Shown here: positions 21,360 through 22,647 of the stretch, piece by piece | Layout of the letters: each line of letters starts with the position of its first letter | Position numbering within the stretch: position 1 is the first letter of the stretch | Virus record (IMG/VR): IMGVR_UViG_3300046467_000345 | Location: 1-22,647 of that record | Length of the DNA stretch: 22,647 bases | Strand: one strand, 5' to 3' | Source: a virus | The notes under the pieces: model-generated | The model's input: the letters and a program-made list of their open reading frames with translations, nothing else | Database searches by the model: none | Told to the model about the DNA's origin: nothing | Translations under genes and position numbers: made by a program

Positions 21360-21582
21360 AGAACATCAATCTTTAGGATTAAAAGAACTTGAACAATTAT
21401 GTATTGACAACCCAAACGATTCTGATCTAGGTTTGGCAATAAGACAGATAGTAAAGGCGGCACGGATAAATGGATACATGGAGAGCAAAGACCCTTATGA
21501 TAATGATGAATATGCGAAGTCTCATGATGAAAATGAGCATGTTGATTGGAGAAAGGATACAATTTGGGACAAAGACATATAA
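21343..21582 (+). CDS. Small acidic hypothetical protein
   Basis: A 79-residue protein with a helical N-terminal half (LKELEQLCIDNPNDSDLGLAIRQIVKAARINGYME) and a very acidic C-terminus rich in Asp, Glu, His and Trp. GGGG upstream of ATG 21343 may be its ribosome binding site. It overlaps the oxygenase gene by 17 nt, and its stop overlaps the next oxygenase start (TAATG). No family recognised. It lies between two oxygenase genes and may be an accessory protein, but nothing in the sequence proves that. Confidence 0.6.
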   Translation: MRVRDKEHQSLGLKELEQLCIDNPNDSDLGLAIRQIVKAARINGYMESKDPYDNDEYAKSHDENEHVDWRKDTIWDKDI

Positions 21583-22265
21583 TGGATAAGACATTTGCAT
21601 TAGATGATATGTTTAAATTCTCATCAAAACTGGAATCTAGTTACGATGGGTTTGCACTCACTATTGATAATTTTTATGAAGACCCTGATAAACTATACGA
21701 GTGGATAGATTCTCAATCATATCCCCTTTGGAAATTCAATCCCGAAAGAGGAGAGAGTTCTAACAGTAAAGTATATAATGATTGTCGATTAGTGATAAAG
21801 GTTGCACATCCAACAAGAACCTATTACACTGAAATGCAGAGAGTCCTTAGTTTTTGCAGAAAGCATTGGTGGAAAAATGACTACGAATGGGATAGATTAT
21901 ATGAAATTAATTGTTTTCAAACCATCACTGAGTTTGATCCAAAAATGCAACACTACCCTCATACCGATTCTTCCTTCGATACACCCGATGAAAGATCAAC
22001 CCTAAATATGATTGTCTATTTGGATAAAGAAGAAAATGGTGGAACAGCAGTTTATGATGGAGAGTGGATTTCTAACGATGAAAGGTTTGATATGCTATAT
22101 CCAGTAGAAGAAAGATTTACTATAGAAAGGGTAATCCCTGCTAAGTATAACAGATGTGTCATTTTTCCCGGCAATAGATTGCATGGTGGATACATCGAAG
22201 ATTATAAGAAATACAGTGGTGATAAATGGAGATTTACACAAGTCCAATTTTTACACCCGAATTAG
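21582..22265 (+). CDS. 2OG-Fe(II) oxygenase-like protein (DUF6445-like)
   Basis: A 227-residue protein. H127-T-D129 in HYPHTDSSFDTPDERSTLNMIVYL is the HxD pair, H201 in IFPGNRLHGGYI the distal His and R217 in WRFTQVQFL the likely cosubstrate-binding Arg, which makes an intact jelly-roll oxygenase site. GGTAVYDG follows the first ligand strand as in DUF6445-type proteins (recalled, not searched). ATG 21582 overlaps the previous stop; an ATG at 21546 in frame would overlap the upstream gene by 37 nt and is less likely. Substrate unknown. Confidence 0.82.
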   Translation: MDKTFALDDMFKFSSKLESSYDGFALTIDNFYEDPDKLYEWIDSQSYPLWKFNPERGESSNSKVYNDCRLVIKVAHPTRTYYTEMQRVLSFCRKHWWKNDYEWDRLYEINCFQTITEFDPKMQHYPHTDSSFDTPDERSTLNMIVYLDKEENGGTAVYDGEWISNDERFDMLYPVEERFTIERVIPAKYNRCVIFPGNRLHGGYIEDYKKYSGDKWRFTQVQFLHPN

Positions 22266-22271
22266 AATATT

Positions 22272-22647
22272 ATGAAAAACATTGAATCGTTATTTGTGTT
22301 CGAAAGAGCTTTGGCCGAGGATGATTGTCGCTTAATCATTGAACGGTTTGAACGAAGGTCTTTCACCGAAGTGACCCAAGGACTTGGGACACACGGAGAA
22401 CAGGCGGTTGCTGTGAATGAGGAAGACGAGAGTAGGTTAAAATATGCCGATCAATTTGGCAAGATCAACTACAACTTGACTCATCCTGATAATGAGGACT
22501 TTGATTATATCATGGACAAGGTTGATCCCTTTTTGCCAAAGAACGATCTTTTCGGCACAATCAATTTTGCGTCAATTATCAAATACCCTACCAATACCTT
22601 AATGCCTCCACATAAAGATATGGCAGACCTCAATGACACCGCAACCG
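22272..22647 (+). CDS. 2OG-Fe(II) oxygenase-like protein, 5' part (cut by window end)
   Basis: The frame is open from ATG 22272 to the window end (125 codons, no stop). The start MKNIESLFVFERALAEDDCRLIIERFE is typical of the N-terminal helix of prolyl-4-hydroxylase-like phage oxygenases (FxxALxxxxCxxII). IIKYPTNTLMPPHKDMADLNDTAT supplies H114 and D116 as the HxD pair. The distal His and Arg are beyond the window. It starts 6 nt after the previous stop with no clear Shine-Dalgarno. This would be the third consecutive oxygenase and the fourth in the window. Confidence 0.78.
   Translation, partial: MKNIESLFVFERALAEDDCRLIIERFERRSFTEVTQGLGTHGEQAVAVNEEDESRLKYADQFGKINYNLTHPDNEDFDYIMDKVDPFLPKNDLFGTINFASIIKYPTNTLMPPHKDMADLNDTAT

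Noticed and set aside
1-22647. CRISPR arrays, insertion sequences, attachment sites, integrase or toxin-antitoxin pairs
   Set aside because: No spaced direct-repeat array, transposase, terminal inverted repeats or integrase was seen; the region is compact lytic-phage coding sequence with no stretch over 300 bases lacking a gene.

Overview
The window looks like part of the genome of a marine T4-like myovirus. All supported genes lie on the + strand, the DNA is AT-rich, genes abut or overlap almost everywhere, and T4-type late promoters ([T/C/A]TAAATA octamers) recur. The recognisable proteins are a T4 gp61-type primase, class Ia NrdA/NrdB, an A-type Fe-S carrier, a NadR-like nucleotidyltransferase/kinase, a two-protein spanin and several 2OG-Fe(II) oxygenases, as in T4-like phages of marine bacteria. 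The spanin pair implies a Gram-negative host. No photosynthesis gene is visible, so a heterotrophic host (for example SAR11-like) is possible but unproven.

Layout. (1) 1-11630 is a late, virion-related region: a truncated DUF6267-like protein, the Fe-S carrier, a NadR-like enzyme, an HNH protein, a 659-residue modular protein, many small conserved unknowns, two small beta-rich putative structural proteins, a tRNA-Thr(UGU), a large membrane/coiled-coil protein and an acidic repeat protein. Several of these proteins begin with, or contain, a motif like the T4 capsid-targeting sequence (F-x-x-[FIM]-[ILV]-x-E followed by a small residue), so they may be packed into the prohead and trimmed by its protease. 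(2) 11661-18726 is an early/middle metabolic operon behind a TATAAT promoter: primase, nrdA, a 2OG oxygenase, nrdB, glutaredoxin, a 24-residue membrane microprotein, a small membrane protein, a short-loop rubredoxin, a possible thioredoxin-fold protein, a zinc ribbon and an HExxH metalloprotein. Every junction in this run overlaps. (3) 18723-19479 has a second early promoter (TTGACA, 18 nt, TATACT), a Cys-rich small protein and a HAD-type nucleotidase. (4) 19486-22647 is a late lysis/tail-end region: a conserved small protein, i-spanin, lipoprotein o-spanin and three successive 2OG-Fe(II)-oxygenase-like genes, the last cut by the window end.

Four things stand out. Four late promoters sit exactly 5 nt before an ATG that has no Shine-Dalgarno, which predicts leaderless late mRNAs. 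Capsid-targeting-like leaders occur on enzymes and on a helix-turn-helix protein. Several real genes are too small or too truncated to be obvious (58-aa, 24-aa, 45-aa rubredoxin, the 3' oxygenase). Iron-using proteins are concentrated here: Fe-S carrier, rubredoxin, NrdB and four oxygenases. All functional statements rest on motif recognition by eye; no database search was run.
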